In this document: positions 28,976-38,424 of the stretch, piece by piece | Position numbering within the stretch: position 1 is the stretch's first letter | Layout: every line of letters starts with the position of its first letter | Origin: Tissierellia bacterium | GTDB lineage: Bacteria > Bacillota > Clostridia > Tissierellales > Peptoniphilaceae | Reading direction: 5' to 3' | NCBI GenBank assembly: GCA_012728755.1 | Contig: JAAYEL010000005.1 | Location: forward strand, 1-47,153 | DNA: 47,153 nucleotides | Program-made: the position numbers and the translations under genes | The notes under the pieces: model-generated | The model's input: only the letters and a program-made list of their open reading frames with translations | What the model was told of the DNA's origin: nothing | The model's database searches: none

Positions 28976-29657
28976 TAAATACATTGCCAAATCGGGGATA
29001 GCTTCAAGAAGAAAAGCTGAACAATTTATCTTAGATGGTCAAATCACAGTAAATGGAGAAACCATATTTGATTTATCATATAGAGTTCAAGAAGGAGATA
29101 TTGTCAGCTATGAAGGTCAAATTATAAAACCTATAGAACAAAAGTTTTACTTTATGCTAAACAAACCTATTGGTTATACTTCGACAAATGAGGACAAATA
29201 TGCTGATAAGACTATTTTTGATTTGATAAATGAAAAGGTTAGACTTTTTTCTATAGGTAGATTAGACAAAGACAGTCGAGGATTAATCTTATTAACAAAT
29301 GATGGTGATCTATATAATGCCATAATTCATCCAAGAAAAGTTGTATATAAAAGATATGAGCTAACTCTTAATAAAAGATTTAATGAAGAAGACATCATAC
29401 ATTTTACCCATGGGATAGATATAGGTGATTATCTGACTCAAAAGGCAAATATTATCCTTACAAAAAATCCTAAAAAGCTTTTTATTGAGATAAGCGAAGG
29501 CAAAAATAGACAGGTTAGAAGAATGTTTGATGTATTGGGTTATAGGGTTGAGGATTTAAATAGAGTTTCTATAGAAAAACTTAATTTGGGAGATTTACCC
29601 GTTGGTAAATATAGACCCTTAACAAATGAAGAGATAAAGTATTTATATACTTTATAG
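28965..29657 (+). CDS. rluB: Pseudouridine synthase of the RsuA/RluB family
   Basis: Modifies 23S rRNA, probably U2605-equivalent. N-terminal S4 domain MRINKYIAKSGIASRRKAEQ; catalytic motif GRLDKDSRGLILLTNDG; then YKRYELTL and SEGKNRQVRRMFDVLGY. The start is ATG 28965 (MRINKY matches the family start); in-frame ATGs at 28941, 28956 and 28959 add non-conserved residues. 230 residues, overlapping scpB. The scpAB-rluB order is standard in Firmicutes. Confidence 0.94.
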   Translation: MRINKYIAKSGIASRRKAEQFILDGQITVNGETIFDLSYRVQEGDIVSYEGQIIKPIEQKFYFMLNKPIGYTSTNEDKYADKTIFDLINEKVRLFSIGRLDKDSRGLILLTNDGDLYNAIIHPRKVVYKRYELTLNKRFNEEDIIHFTHGIDIGDYLTQKANIILTKNPKKLFIEISEGKNRQVRRMFDVLGYRVEDLNRVSIEKLNLGDLPVGKYRPLTNEEIKYLYTL

Positions 29658-29665
29658 GAGAAAAA

Positions 29666-30910
29666 ATGAGAATTGCAATTATTGGTGCTGGTCCAGCTGG
29701 AATGATGGCTGCTATCGCTGCTAAAAATGAAAACAATGAAGTCCATATCTTTGATAAAAATGAAAAGGTAGGAAAGAAATTATATATAACTGGAAAAGGA
29801 AGATGTAATATTACTAACGCTAAATCCATGCCAGAGGTTATGGAGCATGTTAGTACAAATAAGAAATTTCTCTTTTCCTCTTTTAATGTATTTACAAATA
29901 AGGATATCGTAACACTTCTAGAAGGCTACGGTCTTAAGACTAAAGTTGAAAGAGGTGATAGAGTTTTTCCTGAGTCTGATAAATCATCAGATGTGCTAAA
30001 AACATTTGAAAAAATATTAAGGGATAAAGGTATCAAAGTTCACTTGCATAGTCAGATAAACGAAATAAAGCACTATAACGGGTATTTTACCTTAAAAGGT
30101 AATATTGATAGCCTTGAGGCTAATATGTCTTTTGAGAGGCTAATAATCGCTACAGGCGGTATATCTTATCCTACTACAGGATCAACTGGAGATGGATTTA
30201 AGTTTGCTAAAAATTTTGGTCATAAAATTACAGAATTAAAGCCAGCATTAACAAGTATCATCCTTAATGATTCGTTTATAAAAGATCTTAAAGGCATTAG
30301 TCTGCGAAACATATCTTTTGGCTATACTATAAAGAATAAAAAGTATAACGATTTTGGTGAAATGGTATTTACGGATAAAGGTATCAGTGGTCCTATTGTA
30401 TTAACAGTTTCTTCTAGGATGACTAAAGATGTTGGTAAGGTTAAGGATCTTTATATAGATTTAAAAGCTGCACTTGACTTAGAGACACTAGATAAGAGAT
30501 TAGTCAGAGAACTTAGTGAAAATTCAACTAAAAATATCTCGACTATTTTAGAAAAGCTTACTATCAAGGCTTTAGTGCCTATCATATTAGATAAACTTGG
30601 CATTGATAATGATATCAAAGGACATCAAATCACTAAAGCGCAAAGAAGAAGTATAGCGGAAAAATTCAAAAGATTTGATATTAGCTTTAAATCGCTAGAT
30701 GATGTTAAGTATGCTATAATTACAAGTGGTGGTATTAATGTTAAAGAAATTAATCCATCAACTATGGAAAGTAAACTGGTTAATAATTTGTATTTTGCTG
30801 GAGAAGTGCTTGATGTTGACGCCTATACAGGTGGCTATAACTTACAAATTGCTTATTCGACAGGTTATTTAGCTGGTATCAGTTCTAGTGTAAGGAGGGA
30901 AGATGTATAA
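29666..30910 (+). CDS. BaiN/HI0933-type FAD-dependent oxidoreductase
   Basis: Flavoprotein with a Rossmann FAD site IIGAGPAGMMAAIAA at residues 4-18, the family signature KVGKKLYITGKGRCNITN, IIATGGISYPTTGSTGDG and the C-terminal EVLDVDAYTGGYNLQIAYSTG. 414 residues. Some homologues act on bile-acid intermediates, but most have unknown substrates and this one sits among housekeeping genes before cmk, a common clostridial position. Cytosolic. Confidence 0.93.
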   Translation: MRIAIIGAGPAGMMAAIAAKNENNEVHIFDKNEKVGKKLYITGKGRCNITNAKSMPEVMEHVSTNKKFLFSSFNVFTNKDIVTLLEGYGLKTKVERGDRVFPESDKSSDVLKTFEKILRDKGIKVHLHSQINEIKHYNGYFTLKGNIDSLEANMSFERLIIATGGISYPTTGSTGDGFKFAKNFGHKITELKPALTSIILNDSFIKDLKGISLRNISFGYTIKNKKYNDFGEMVFTDKGISGPIVLTVSSRMTKDVGKVKDLYIDLKAALDLETLDKRLVRELSENSTKNISTILEKLTIKALVPIILDKLGIDNDIKGHQITKAQRRSIAEKFKRFDISFKSLDDVKYAIITSGGINVKEINPSTMESKLVNNLYFAGEVLDVDAYTGGYNLQIAYSTGYLAGISSSVRREDV

Positions 30911-31556
30911 ATCTATCGCAATTGATGGTCCTTCGGGGGCTGGTAAATCAACAATTTCAAAAAGACTAGCCAAATGTATCAATTTTGAATATTTAGATAC
31001 TGGAGCTATGTATAGAGCCTATACTTACTATTACTTGAAAAATAATATAGATATTGAAGATGAGAAACTTATTGAAAAGCATATAGATGATGTTAAATTA
31101 AGTATCGTAGAGGGTATTTTCTATATAGATGATGAAGATGTAAGTAAGCAAATTAGGTCTAAAGAAGTAACTCAAAATGTATCTTTAGTTTCTAGCTATG
31201 CTTCGGTTAGAGAAAAGTTAGTTCGAGAACAAAGAGAGATTTCTCAAAAATCTAATATTGTATTAGATGGAAGGGATATCGGTTCACATGTGCTTCCTGA
31301 TGCATCAATTAAATTTTACCTAGATGCTACTGCCGAAGAAAGAGCAAGAAGAAGATATATCCAATTGAATGATGATAGCTTAAAGATGGAAGATATATTA
31401 GCTGATATTATTAGAAGAGATAATTTTGATAGTAGCAGAAAGATATCACCATTAGTAAAGGCAAAAGATGCTATTTTAATAGATAGTACAAACTTAGAAA
31501 TTGAACAAGTAATTGATTTAATGATAAAGTATTTAGGAGAATACGATGTTATATAA
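30903..31556 (+). CDS. cmk: Cytidylate kinase
   Basis: Phosphorylates CMP and dCMP. P-loop DGPSGAGKST at residues 8-17, LDTGAMYRAYT, LDGRDIGSHVLPDASIKFYL, ATAEERARRRY and RRDNFDSSRKISPL. 217 residues. Overlaps the flavoprotein gene by 8 bases and plsC by 11. The cmk-plsC-(ispH)-S1 order is a clostridial hallmark; ispH is missing here. Confidence 0.97.
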   Translation: MYKSIAIDGPSGAGKSTISKRLAKCINFEYLDTGAMYRAYTYYYLKNNIDIEDEKLIEKHIDDVKLSIVEGIFYIDDEDVSKQIRSKEVTQNVSLVSSYASVREKLVREQREISQKSNIVLDGRDIGSHVLPDASIKFYLDATAEERARRRYIQLNDDSLKMEDILADIIRRDNFDSSRKISPLVKAKDAILIDSTNLEIEQVIDLMIKYLGEYDVI

Positions 31557-32118
31557 TATTATATATTATCTATTTAAGCCTCTTTTTATCCTATTATTCT
31601 TTTTTAGGGTAGAAAATAGGCCAAAAGGTGAATTACCTGAAAGATTAATATTATGCTCAAATCACATAAATCTTTTAGATCCATTAGTGTTAGCAGTTAG
31701 CACTAAAAGAAAAGTACACTTTCTAGCAAAAAAAGAACTATTTAAGAAGGAATGGTTTGCTAAGATTTTGAGGTCTTTAGGAGCTATACCTGTGGATAGA
31801 AACGCCATAGACTTAAAAGCGATCAAAGCTTCAGTTAGCGTATTAAATGAAAACAAGTATCTTGGTATTTTTCCAGAAGGTACCAGAGTCAAAGAAGTTA
31901 AATATGAAAATATTAAAAATGGAATATCATACATCGCATTAAAAGCAAATTCTGATATTCAACCAGTAGAGATAGTAGGAAGATACATACCATTTAGTGG
32001 TCTTAAATTAGTATATAAAGATTTAATCAAGATAGATAATTATAAGGAAATGCCAAAAAATGATGCGTATCAACAAATAGCACTAGATGTTTACAAGGCA
32101 ATTTACGATATAGTTTAG
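31546..32118 (+). CDS. plsC: 1-acyl-sn-glycerol-3-phosphate acyltransferase
   Basis: Adds the second acyl chain to make phosphatidic acid, working after PlsY. Catalytic NHINLLDP motif (His and Asp of the NHX4D box), FLAKKELF, the FPEGTR box and LKANSDIQPV. One N-terminal hydrophobic helix anchors it to the membrane. 190 residues. Last gene before a hairpin and new promoter. Confidence 0.96.
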   Translation: MLYNIIYYLFKPLFILLFFFRVENRPKGELPERLILCSNHINLLDPLVLAVSTKRKVHFLAKKELFKKEWFAKILRSLGAIPVDRNAIDLKAIKASVSVLNENKYLGIFPEGTRVKEVKYENIKNGISYIALKANSDIQPVEIVGRYIPFSGLKLVYKDLIKIDNYKEMPKNDAYQQIALDVYKAIYDIV

Positions 32119-32170
32119 AAATAAATGCTATATTTTTGTGAAATTGTAAAAAATATATGAAAAAATGTAT

Positions 32171-32217
32171 ATGTATTGTAAAAAAGTGTAATATTTTTTT
32201 GCAATACATTTCTTTTT
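32171..32217 (+). terminator. Long hairpin with T tract after plsC, overlapping the next promoter
   Basis: Left arm 32171-32185 pairs with 32195-32209 over 15 positions (one G-T wobble at 32179/32201), loop GTGTAATAT. A T-rich run (TTTCTTTTT) follows. It fits an intrinsic terminator for the upstream operon, although the stem is AT-rich. The right arm contains the -35 box of the S1-gene promoter. Confidence 0.6.
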
Positions 32218-32227
32218 GTTATACAAT
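32199..32227 (+). promoter_or_regulatory. Promoter of the S1-domain protein gene
   Basis: -35 TTGCAA at 32199-32204, 17-base spacer, -10 TACAAT at 32222-32227. This predicts a leader of about 50 bases with AGGAGG at 32267-32272, eleven bases before the ATG. The 165-base gap is one of the few in the window and the gene is expected to be strongly expressed. Confidence 0.7.
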
Positions 32228-32283
32228 ATTAAAAGACAGTGGGTAATTATGCCTATCTGAATTAGTAGGAGGTCGTCAACAGA

Positions 32284-33510
32284 ATGGACAATTTTAGCAA
32301 TGAAGAATTTATGGAACAAGTAAAGGACAGTATGATTAGGATTTATCCTAAAGATATTGTTAAAGGTAAGGTAATTAATGTAAAAAACGATGAAGTTTTT
32401 GTAGACATTAAATATCGTGCAGACGGAATCATCAAATTAGATGAGATGTCAAAAGAAGAAGCTTTAGATCCAACTAAAGCATTTACAGAAGGCGAAGAAA
32501 TAGACGTTTTTGTAATCAAATTAGATGATGGAGAAGGAAACGTAGCATTATCTACTAGAAGAGTAGAAGGTTTAAAGAATTGGAAGAAACTATTAGAAGC
32601 ATTTGAACAAAATCAAGTAGTTCAAGCGGAAGTTACTGGAGAAAATACTGGCGGCCTTGTAGTTAACGTTATGGGAATCAATGGATTTATTCCTGCATCA
32701 CAAATTACAACATATTTCGTAAAGAACTTCAAACAATTCTTAGGTCAAACTCTAGATTGTAAGATCGTAAGCATCGATGAAAAGAAGAAAAGAGTTGTAT
32801 TATCAAGCAGAGTAATTCAAGAAGAAAAGCTTGATGGAGTTTGGGAAAAAATCGTTGTAGATGAAAAGGTATCTGGAAAAGTAGTAAGAATCGTTGATTT
32901 TGGTGCTTTTATAGACCTTGGTGGAGTTGATGCTCTAGTTCATGTTTCTGATATCTCATGGGACAGAATAGAAAAACCATCTGATGTTTTAGAAGTTGGT
33001 CAAGAAATCGAAGCTTTAGTACTTAAAGCAAATAGAGAAAAGAATAGAGGTTCTCTAGGATTAAAACAACTTCATGAAAAACCTTTCGATTTATTTGTTA
33101 ACTCAAATAAAGTAGGAGATGTGGTTAAAGGAACTGTAGTTAATTTATTAGACTTTGGTGCTTTCGTTAGATTAGAAGAAGGCGTTGAAGGCTTAGTACA
33201 TGTATCTCAAGTAAGTAACGAACATGTAGAAAAACCATCTGATGTATTAAATGTTGGTGATGAAGTTGAAGTTAAGATTTTAGAAATCGATAAAGATAAA
33301 CAAAGAATTTCATTAAGCATGAGAGCACTTATGGAACCAAAAGAAACAGTTAGAGAAAACAGAAAATTCTCTGAAAAACCACAAAAACAAAAAAGAGAAA
33401 GACGTGAAAGAGTTGAATCTAATGAACAAAAAGATGATTCATTCGAATCAGAAAATACATTTGGTACAAACTTTGGCGAATTATTAGATGGATTAAACAT
33501 CGAAGAATAA
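32284..33510 (+). CDS. rpsA: 30S ribosomal protein S1 homologue with four S1 domains
   Basis: RNA-binding protein with four OB-fold S1 repeats at about residues 20-90, 105-172, 190-260 and 277-347; each has the pattern GxVxxVxxxGxFVxL, for example VSGKVVRIVDFGAFIDLGGVDALVHVSD. The tail (about 350-408) is charged and rich in Lys, Arg and Glu. 408 residues: shorter than the six-domain E. coli S1 but normal for low-GC Gram-positives. Codons look more biased than in neighbours, consistent with high expression. Has its own promoter and terminator. Confidence 0.93.
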   Translation: MDNFSNEEFMEQVKDSMIRIYPKDIVKGKVINVKNDEVFVDIKYRADGIIKLDEMSKEEALDPTKAFTEGEEIDVFVIKLDDGEGNVALSTRRVEGLKNWKKLLEAFEQNQVVQAEVTGENTGGLVVNVMGINGFIPASQITTYFVKNFKQFLGQTLDCKIVSIDEKKKRVVLSSRVIQEEKLDGVWEKIVVDEKVSGKVVRIVDFGAFIDLGGVDALVHVSDISWDRIEKPSDVLEVGQEIEALVLKANREKNRGSLGLKQLHEKPFDLFVNSNKVGDVVKGTVVNLLDFGAFVRLEEGVEGLVHVSQVSNEHVEKPSDVLNVGDEVEVKILEIDKDKQRISLSMRALMEPKETVRENRKFSEKPQKQKRERRERVESNEQKDDSFESENTFGTNFGELLDGLNIEE

Positions 33511-33518
33511 TTACGATT

Positions 33519-33548
33519 AAGGAGAGTTTACTCTCCTTTTTTTATTTC
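33519..33548 (+). terminator. Terminator of the S1 gene
   Basis: Perfect 8-pair stem AAGGAGAG (33519-33526) and CTCTCCTT (33531-33538), TTTA loop, then a continuous T run and TATTT. The next start codon is only about 23 bases after the T run. Confidence 0.9.
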
Positions 33549-33570
33549 AGCATATAAATCGGAGAAAATT

Positions 33571-34479
33571 ATGAAAGAAAACAAAATAAAGACGTATGCA
33601 CTAGCACTATTTGCTATGCTTTTATGGGGAAGTGCATTTCCAGCTCTTAAAATAAGCTATCAAAATTTTAATATCTTAGCAAATGACTATGCATCCAAAA
33701 TGCTACTTGCAGGAGTTAGGTTCTTTTTAGCAGGATTTTTAGTATTTATCTATATATTGATCTTTGATAGGAAACTGATAAAACAATTTAAGCCAAATTT
33801 TAAGTTCTTATTGATACTTGGTATCCTTAACACAACAATAAATTACCTATTTTTCTATATAGGAGTTGGTAATACTAGTGGTGTTAAATCAGCCATACTT
33901 CAATCAAGTTCTACTTTCTTAACAGTATTATTTGCTCATTTTATGTTAAGTGAGAAAATAAATAAAAGAACTGGTTTTGCATTGTTGTTAGGATTACTAG
34001 GGATTATTGCATCCAATATAGGCAAAGGTTTTGATCTAAGCTTTACGCTACAAGGTGAAGGATTTATATTCATAACTGGAATAACAAGCGCATTAGCAAC
34101 TATTTTGGTAAAGCGTAGTGGTAAGGAAATATCATCACTAGTTATGACCTCTGGTCAGATGATGCTAGGTTCGATACTATTACTAATAGTAGGATTTGTA
34201 GGGAAAAGCCCAGACATAACTATTAATACAAAAGGAATACTTGTTCTATTGTATTCATCAATAATATCATCTTTAGCCTATGCGATATGGTATTATTTAT
34301 TGTCACGCAATCCAGCTTCAGAGATCACTTTTTTAAGACTATTTATCCCAATATTTGGTACAGTTTTAAGTGCTATAGTTTTGGGTGAAAGTTTAACCTA
34401 CTATATACTTTTTGGGTTATTTTTGGTAGTTCTAGGAGTATACTTTATCAACAAAAAACCTGCTACTACAAATAGATAA
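33571..34479 (+). CDS. DMT superfamily (EamA) transporter
   Basis: Ten-helix membrane protein made of two EamA repeats (residues about 10-148 and 160-297). Family marks: ALFAMLLWGSAFPALKI at the N-terminus, a Gly-rich LLGLLGIIASNIGKG in the middle and FLRLFIPIFGTVLSAIVLGE in the second repeat. 302 residues. Probably exports a small metabolite; the substrate cannot be read from sequence. GGAGAA at 33561-33566 precedes the ATG. Placed between two informational gene groups without obvious functional link. Confidence 0.93.
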   Translation: MKENKIKTYALALFAMLLWGSAFPALKISYQNFNILANDYASKMLLAGVRFFLAGFLVFIYILIFDRKLIKQFKPNFKFLLILGILNTTINYLFFYIGVGNTSGVKSAILQSSSTFLTVLFAHFMLSEKINKRTGFALLLGLLGIIASNIGKGFDLSFTLQGEGFIFITGITSALATILVKRSGKEISSLVMTSGQMMLGSILLLIVGFVGKSPDITINTKGILVLLYSSIISSLAYAIWYYLLSRNPASEITFLRLFIPIFGTVLSAIVLGESLTYYILFGLFLVVLGVYFINKKPATTNR

Positions 34480-34501
34480 AACCATGCTTATATGGTAAAA
34501 T
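34473..34501 (+). promoter_or_regulatory. Candidate promoter of the miaB-mutS-mutL-miaA operon
   Basis: -35-like TAGATA at 34473-34478 (overlapping the end of the transporter gene), 17-base spacer and -10 TAAAAT at 34496-34501 with the extended -10 TG at 34493-34494. The -35 is weak, so the call rests on the extended -10 and the position in a 47-base gap. Confidence 0.45.
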
Positions 34502-34526
34502 TTATAAGAGAAACAGGAGGATAATA

Positions 34527-35831
34527 GTGAAATACAAAATATTTACTTATGGATGTCAAGCTAATGAGCATGACTCTGAAAGAATCGCATATATACTTGA
34601 AAAGTTAGGATATACAGCAACTGATGATGAAAAAGAAGCGGACTTTATCGCATACAATACCTGTTTAATAAGGGAAAATGCAGAGCTTAAAGTCTATGGT
34701 CATTTAGGAGCTATAAAAAAATTAAAAAGAGAAAAGCCTGAGATGATATTAGCTGTATGTGGATGCATGATGCAAACTGGTCCAGCTAGAGATGTTATTA
34801 AGGAAAAATACTCGCATGTAGATATCATTTTTGGTACTGGTAATATCGATAAATTGCCTGAGCTAATCTCACTTCACAAAACGACTAATCAAATCGTAGT
34901 AGATGTTGATTCGTATATAGATTTAGATAATGGGTATATAAGAGCACATGATTTTACTGCATATGTAAATATCATGACTGGTTGTGATAATTTCTGTACT
35001 TATTGTATAGTTCCATATGCAAGAGGAAGAGAAAAGTCTAGACCAATAAATGAAATCGTACAAGAAGTTAAGAATCTTGCAAATAGAGGCTATAAAGAGA
35101 TAACACTTCTAGGTCAAAATGTTAATTCCTATGGTAAGGACTTAGGACATACATTCCCAGAACTTCTTTATGCATTAGATGCAGAGGTAAAAAATCTAGA
35201 TATACTTAGATTTATGACATCACACCCTAAAGATTTATCTGATGAACTTATAGAAGCTATGTCAAAAATAGATATGATAGCTAAACATTTCCATTTACCT
35301 CTTCAATCTGGTAGTACAAAAGTATTGAAAGAGATGAATAGAAAGTATAGTAGCGACGACTACAAGCTGCTTGTAAGAAAGCTTAGAGATAAAATGCCAG
35401 ATATCTGCCTAACTACTGATATAATCGTAGGTTTTGCTGGTGAGAGTGAACAAGACCATTTAGATACTATAGAATTATGTAAAGAAGTTGAGTTTGATTC
35501 AGCATTTACATTTATCTACTCACCAAGGCCTGGTACTCCTGCAGCTAATAGGGAAGATCAAATACCAGAAGAAATTAAATCTAGACGATTCCAAGAATTA
35601 TTGGATGCTATTTATCCAATTTTCAATAAGAAAAACAAAGCTGAGCTAGGTAAGACACATAAAGTAATCGTAGAAAGCGTTAGTAAAAATAACGATGAGA
35701 TGCTAAGTGGCCGAACTTTCTCAAATAAATTGATACATTTTAAAGGTAATAAAGAACTTATAGGTGAGGTAGTAAATGTAAAAGTTACTTCTCATACATC
35801 ATTTACATTAGAAGGTGAGATAATTGACTAA
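34527..35831 (+). CDS. miaB: tRNA-2-methylthio-N6-dimethylallyladenosine synthase
   Basis: Radical SAM methylthiotransferase converting i6A37 of tRNA to ms2i6A. N-terminal cluster ligands in YGCQANEHDSE (Cys10), YNTCLIRE and AVCGCMMQ; radical SAM motif GCDNFCTYCIVPYARGRE; C-terminal TRAM domain (HKVIVESVSKNNDEMLSGRT). The start is GTG 34527, six bases behind CAGGAGG. 434 residues. It works on the product of MiaA, encoded three genes downstream in the same operon. Confidence 0.97.
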   Translation: MKYKIFTYGCQANEHDSERIAYILEKLGYTATDDEKEADFIAYNTCLIRENAELKVYGHLGAIKKLKREKPEMILAVCGCMMQTGPARDVIKEKYSHVDIIFGTGNIDKLPELISLHKTTNQIVVDVDSYIDLDNGYIRAHDFTAYVNIMTGCDNFCTYCIVPYARGREKSRPINEIVQEVKNLANRGYKEITLLGQNVNSYGKDLGHTFPELLYALDAEVKNLDILRFMTSHPKDLSDELIEAMSKIDMIAKHFHLPLQSGSTKVLKEMNRKYSSDDYKLLVRKLRDKMPDICLTTDIIVGFAGESEQDHLDTIELCKEVEFDSAFTFIYSPRPGTPAANREDQIPEEIKSRRFQELLDAIYPIFNKKNKAELGKTHKVIVESVSKNNDEMLSGRTFSNKLIHFKGNKELIGEVVNVKVTSHTSFTLEGEIID

Positions 35832-38424
35832 TATCGATATCACAAAACTAACACCAATGATGCAACAATATATGGAAATCAAGAAGGAAAATGAGGATTC
35901 AATCCTTTTTTTCCGACTTGGAGATTTCTATGAGATGTTTTTTGACGATGCTCTAAAAGCGTCAAGAGACCTTGAGATAGCACTTACTGCAAGGGATTGT
36001 GGTGGCGGTCAAAAAGCTCCTATGTGCGGTATACCGCATCATGTTTCAGAAGCATATCTTAATAAGTTAGTTGAAAAAGGACATAAGGTGGCTATAGTAG
36101 ATCAAATGGAGGATCCAAGATTTGCTAAAGGAATAGTAAAAAGGTCGGTGACTAGAATAGTAACGCCTGGAACTATTACTGATTTAGAGGGTAAAAAGAC
36201 AGACAATAACTTTTTACTTAGTATTTACCATCATAATAATTCTTATGGGATTAGCTATATAGATATAACTACTGGAGAGTTTAGGACTACAGAGATATTA
36301 AATGCATCAAATGTTAGAGACTTGTTGGATTTTATAGTAAAAGTTAATCCAAGAGAAATATTAATAAACAAAAGGTTAGAGACAAAGACTTTCAATGATT
36401 TAATTGATCAAAGAAATATATTTGTTTCTGTTTTTGATGTAAAAAATAGCGATATAAAGGACAATATCTCAAATCTTAATTCTTTATTAGCTAAAAAGAT
36501 TAGTAAAGATATAGAAAAGAAGTTTTTTGCTATATTGGCATCTAATATGTTAATGGACTATATTTATTTATTTCAAGAAGATAGATTACAGCATATTGAC
36601 GAATTGTCATATATCGAATCTCAAAACTTTATGAAAATAGATGCTAATACAATAGAAAACTTAGAGATACATAAAAATCTTTATGATGCTTCAAGAAAAA
36701 ATACACTACTGTCTATACTTGATAAGACTAGAACTCCTATGGGTTCTAGAAAAGTTAATAGTTATTTGGAGTTTCCTTTGATAGAGAAAGACAAGATTGA
36801 ATATAGGCTAAATATAGTTGAGCATCTAAAAAATAGTTTAGAATTTTCAACTTCTTTAACTGATTCATTAAATCAGATATTTGATTTAGAAAGAATACTT
36901 TCAAAAATATCCTATAGTAGAGCAAATGCTAGAGATATGCTTAATCTTAAATTCTCTTTAGAAAAATTACCAAATATCAAGTCTTTATTGGAGTTATCTG
37001 ATTTACAAGAATTAAGAGTTCTTGGTAAGTCTATGGATGATCTCTATGATTTATTTCAACTAATTGATGAGGCTATAGTTGATGATCCACCTTTGACTAT
37101 TACCGAAGGTAATATAATAAAGGATGGTTTTTCTACACAACTTGACGAAGTTAAGTATGAAGCAATCAATGGAAGAAAAGAGCTTATTGAATATGAGATT
37201 GAGCTTAGAGAGCAAACTGGAATTAAGACATTAAAGATATCATTTAATAAAAATGTCGGGTATTTTATTGAGCTTACAAAATCGTTTATAGCACAAGCAC
37301 CAGATTATTTTATAAGAAGACAGACTCTTAAAAATTCTGAGAGATATATTACTGAAAGACTAAACAATATAGCTGATAAGATACTTGGTAGTCAGTCTGA
37401 TACGACAGATCTAGAATATAACATTTTCTCACAAATAAGAGAAAAGATAGCAAATGATTCTACCAGAATAAAGAATACGACAGATATAATCGCAAACGTG
37501 GATGCACTTTTATCATTTGCTAAAGTAGCTAGGGACAACAATTATATTCGTCCAAGCTTTAATACAAAGGGTTTGATAGATATAAAGGATGGAAGACATC
37601 CAGTAATAGAACAGACGATGGATGCGAATTCATTCATCCCAAATGACACTAATATCGGTCAAGATGATAATAGAATACAAATAATTACTGGTCCAAACAT
37701 GGCCGGTAAATCAACATATATGAGACAAATGGCTCTAATAATCTTAATGGCTCAAATTGGGTCATTTGTACCCGCTAGTAAATGTGATTTAAGTATAAGT
37801 AATGCTCTTTATACTCGTATTGGTGCATCAGATAATCTAGCCAAGGGTGATTCTACATTTATGGTAGAAATGAAAGAGATTAGTAATATCATAAATAATG
37901 CTACTGAAGATAGTTTTGTTATATTGGATGAAGTGGGTAGAGGAACAAGTACGAATGATGGTTTAAGTATCGCTATTGCTATAGTAGAATATTTAAGTAA
38001 AAATATTAAGTCGAAGACTTTTTTTGCTACTCATTATCACGAATTAACGCAAATAACCGATGAATTAGATAATGTAAAAAATTTAAAAGTTGATATTCTT
38101 GAAGAAAAAGGTGAACTAATATTTTTAAGAAAAATTATGGAAGGAGCTGCCGATAAGAGTTATGGAATAGAAGTAGCTAAATTATCTGGCTTACCTAAAG
38201 AGATAATATCAAGGGCTAATTTTATCCTTAAATCGATGGACAATAAGCAGATAGAATTAGACTACAAAGCTCCACAACAGCTTTCTTTGGGTTTAGAATC
38301 TTTGGAGAAGGATTTACTCCTTAAAGAAGTTATCGACCTAAATATCGACGATATGAGCGCGAAAGAGTCATATGATTATCTTTATGACCTAATACAAAAA
38401 GCGAGGGATATATTCAATGATTAA
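35824..38424 (+). CDS. mutS: DNA mismatch repair protein MutS
   Basis: Mismatch-recognition ATPase. The mismatch-probing Phe-X-Glu is Phe35-Tyr36-Glu37 in RLGDFYEMFFDDA; domains I-V follow; Walker A GPNMAGKSTYMRQ with Lys629; Walker B VILDEVGRGTSTNDG; FFATHYHELT. 866 residues, full length. The start is TTG 35824, overlapping miaB by 8 bases with GAAGGTGA at 35811-35818 correctly spaced. All catalytic motifs look intact, in contrast to the C-terminus of the neighbouring MutL. Confidence 0.98.
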   Translation: MTNIDITKLTPMMQQYMEIKKENEDSILFFRLGDFYEMFFDDALKASRDLEIALTARDCGGGQKAPMCGIPHHVSEAYLNKLVEKGHKVAIVDQMEDPRFAKGIVKRSVTRIVTPGTITDLEGKKTDNNFLLSIYHHNNSYGISYIDITTGEFRTTEILNASNVRDLLDFIVKVNPREILINKRLETKTFNDLIDQRNIFVSVFDVKNSDIKDNISNLNSLLAKKISKDIEKKFFAILASNMLMDYIYLFQEDRLQHIDELSYIESQNFMKIDANTIENLEIHKNLYDASRKNTLLSILDKTRTPMGSRKVNSYLEFPLIEKDKIEYRLNIVEHLKNSLEFSTSLTDSLNQIFDLERILSKISYSRANARDMLNLKFSLEKLPNIKSLLELSDLQELRVLGKSMDDLYDLFQLIDEAIVDDPPLTITEGNIIKDGFSTQLDEVKYEAINGRKELIEYEIELREQTGIKTLKISFNKNVGYFIELTKSFIAQAPDYFIRRQTLKNSERYITERLNNIADKILGSQSDTTDLEYNIFSQIREKIANDSTRIKNTTDIIANVDALLSFAKVARDNNYIRPSFNTKGLIDIKDGRHPVIEQTMDANSFIPNDTNIGQDDNRIQIITGPNMAGKSTYMRQMALIILMAQIGSFVPASKCDLSISNALYTRIGASDNLAKGDSTFMVEMKEISNIINNATEDSFVILDEVGRGTSTNDGLSIAIAIVEYLSKNIKSKTFFATHYHELTQITDELDNVKNLKVDILEEKGELIFLRKIMEGAADKSYGIEVAKLSGLPKEIISRANFILKSMDNKQIELDYKAPQQLSLGLESLEKDLLLKEVIDLNIDDMSAKESYDYLYDLIQKARDIFND

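Noticed and set aside
32108-32133. ATATAG/CTATAT inverted repeat right after plsC as terminator
   Set aside because: Six AT-rich pairs with a 14-base loop are too weak; the 15-position hairpin at 32171-32209 is a better candidate.
34481-34496. ACCAT/ATGGT hairpin after the transporter gene as a terminator
   Set aside because: Only five pairs and no T run; the same bases are better explained as part of an extended -10 promoter.
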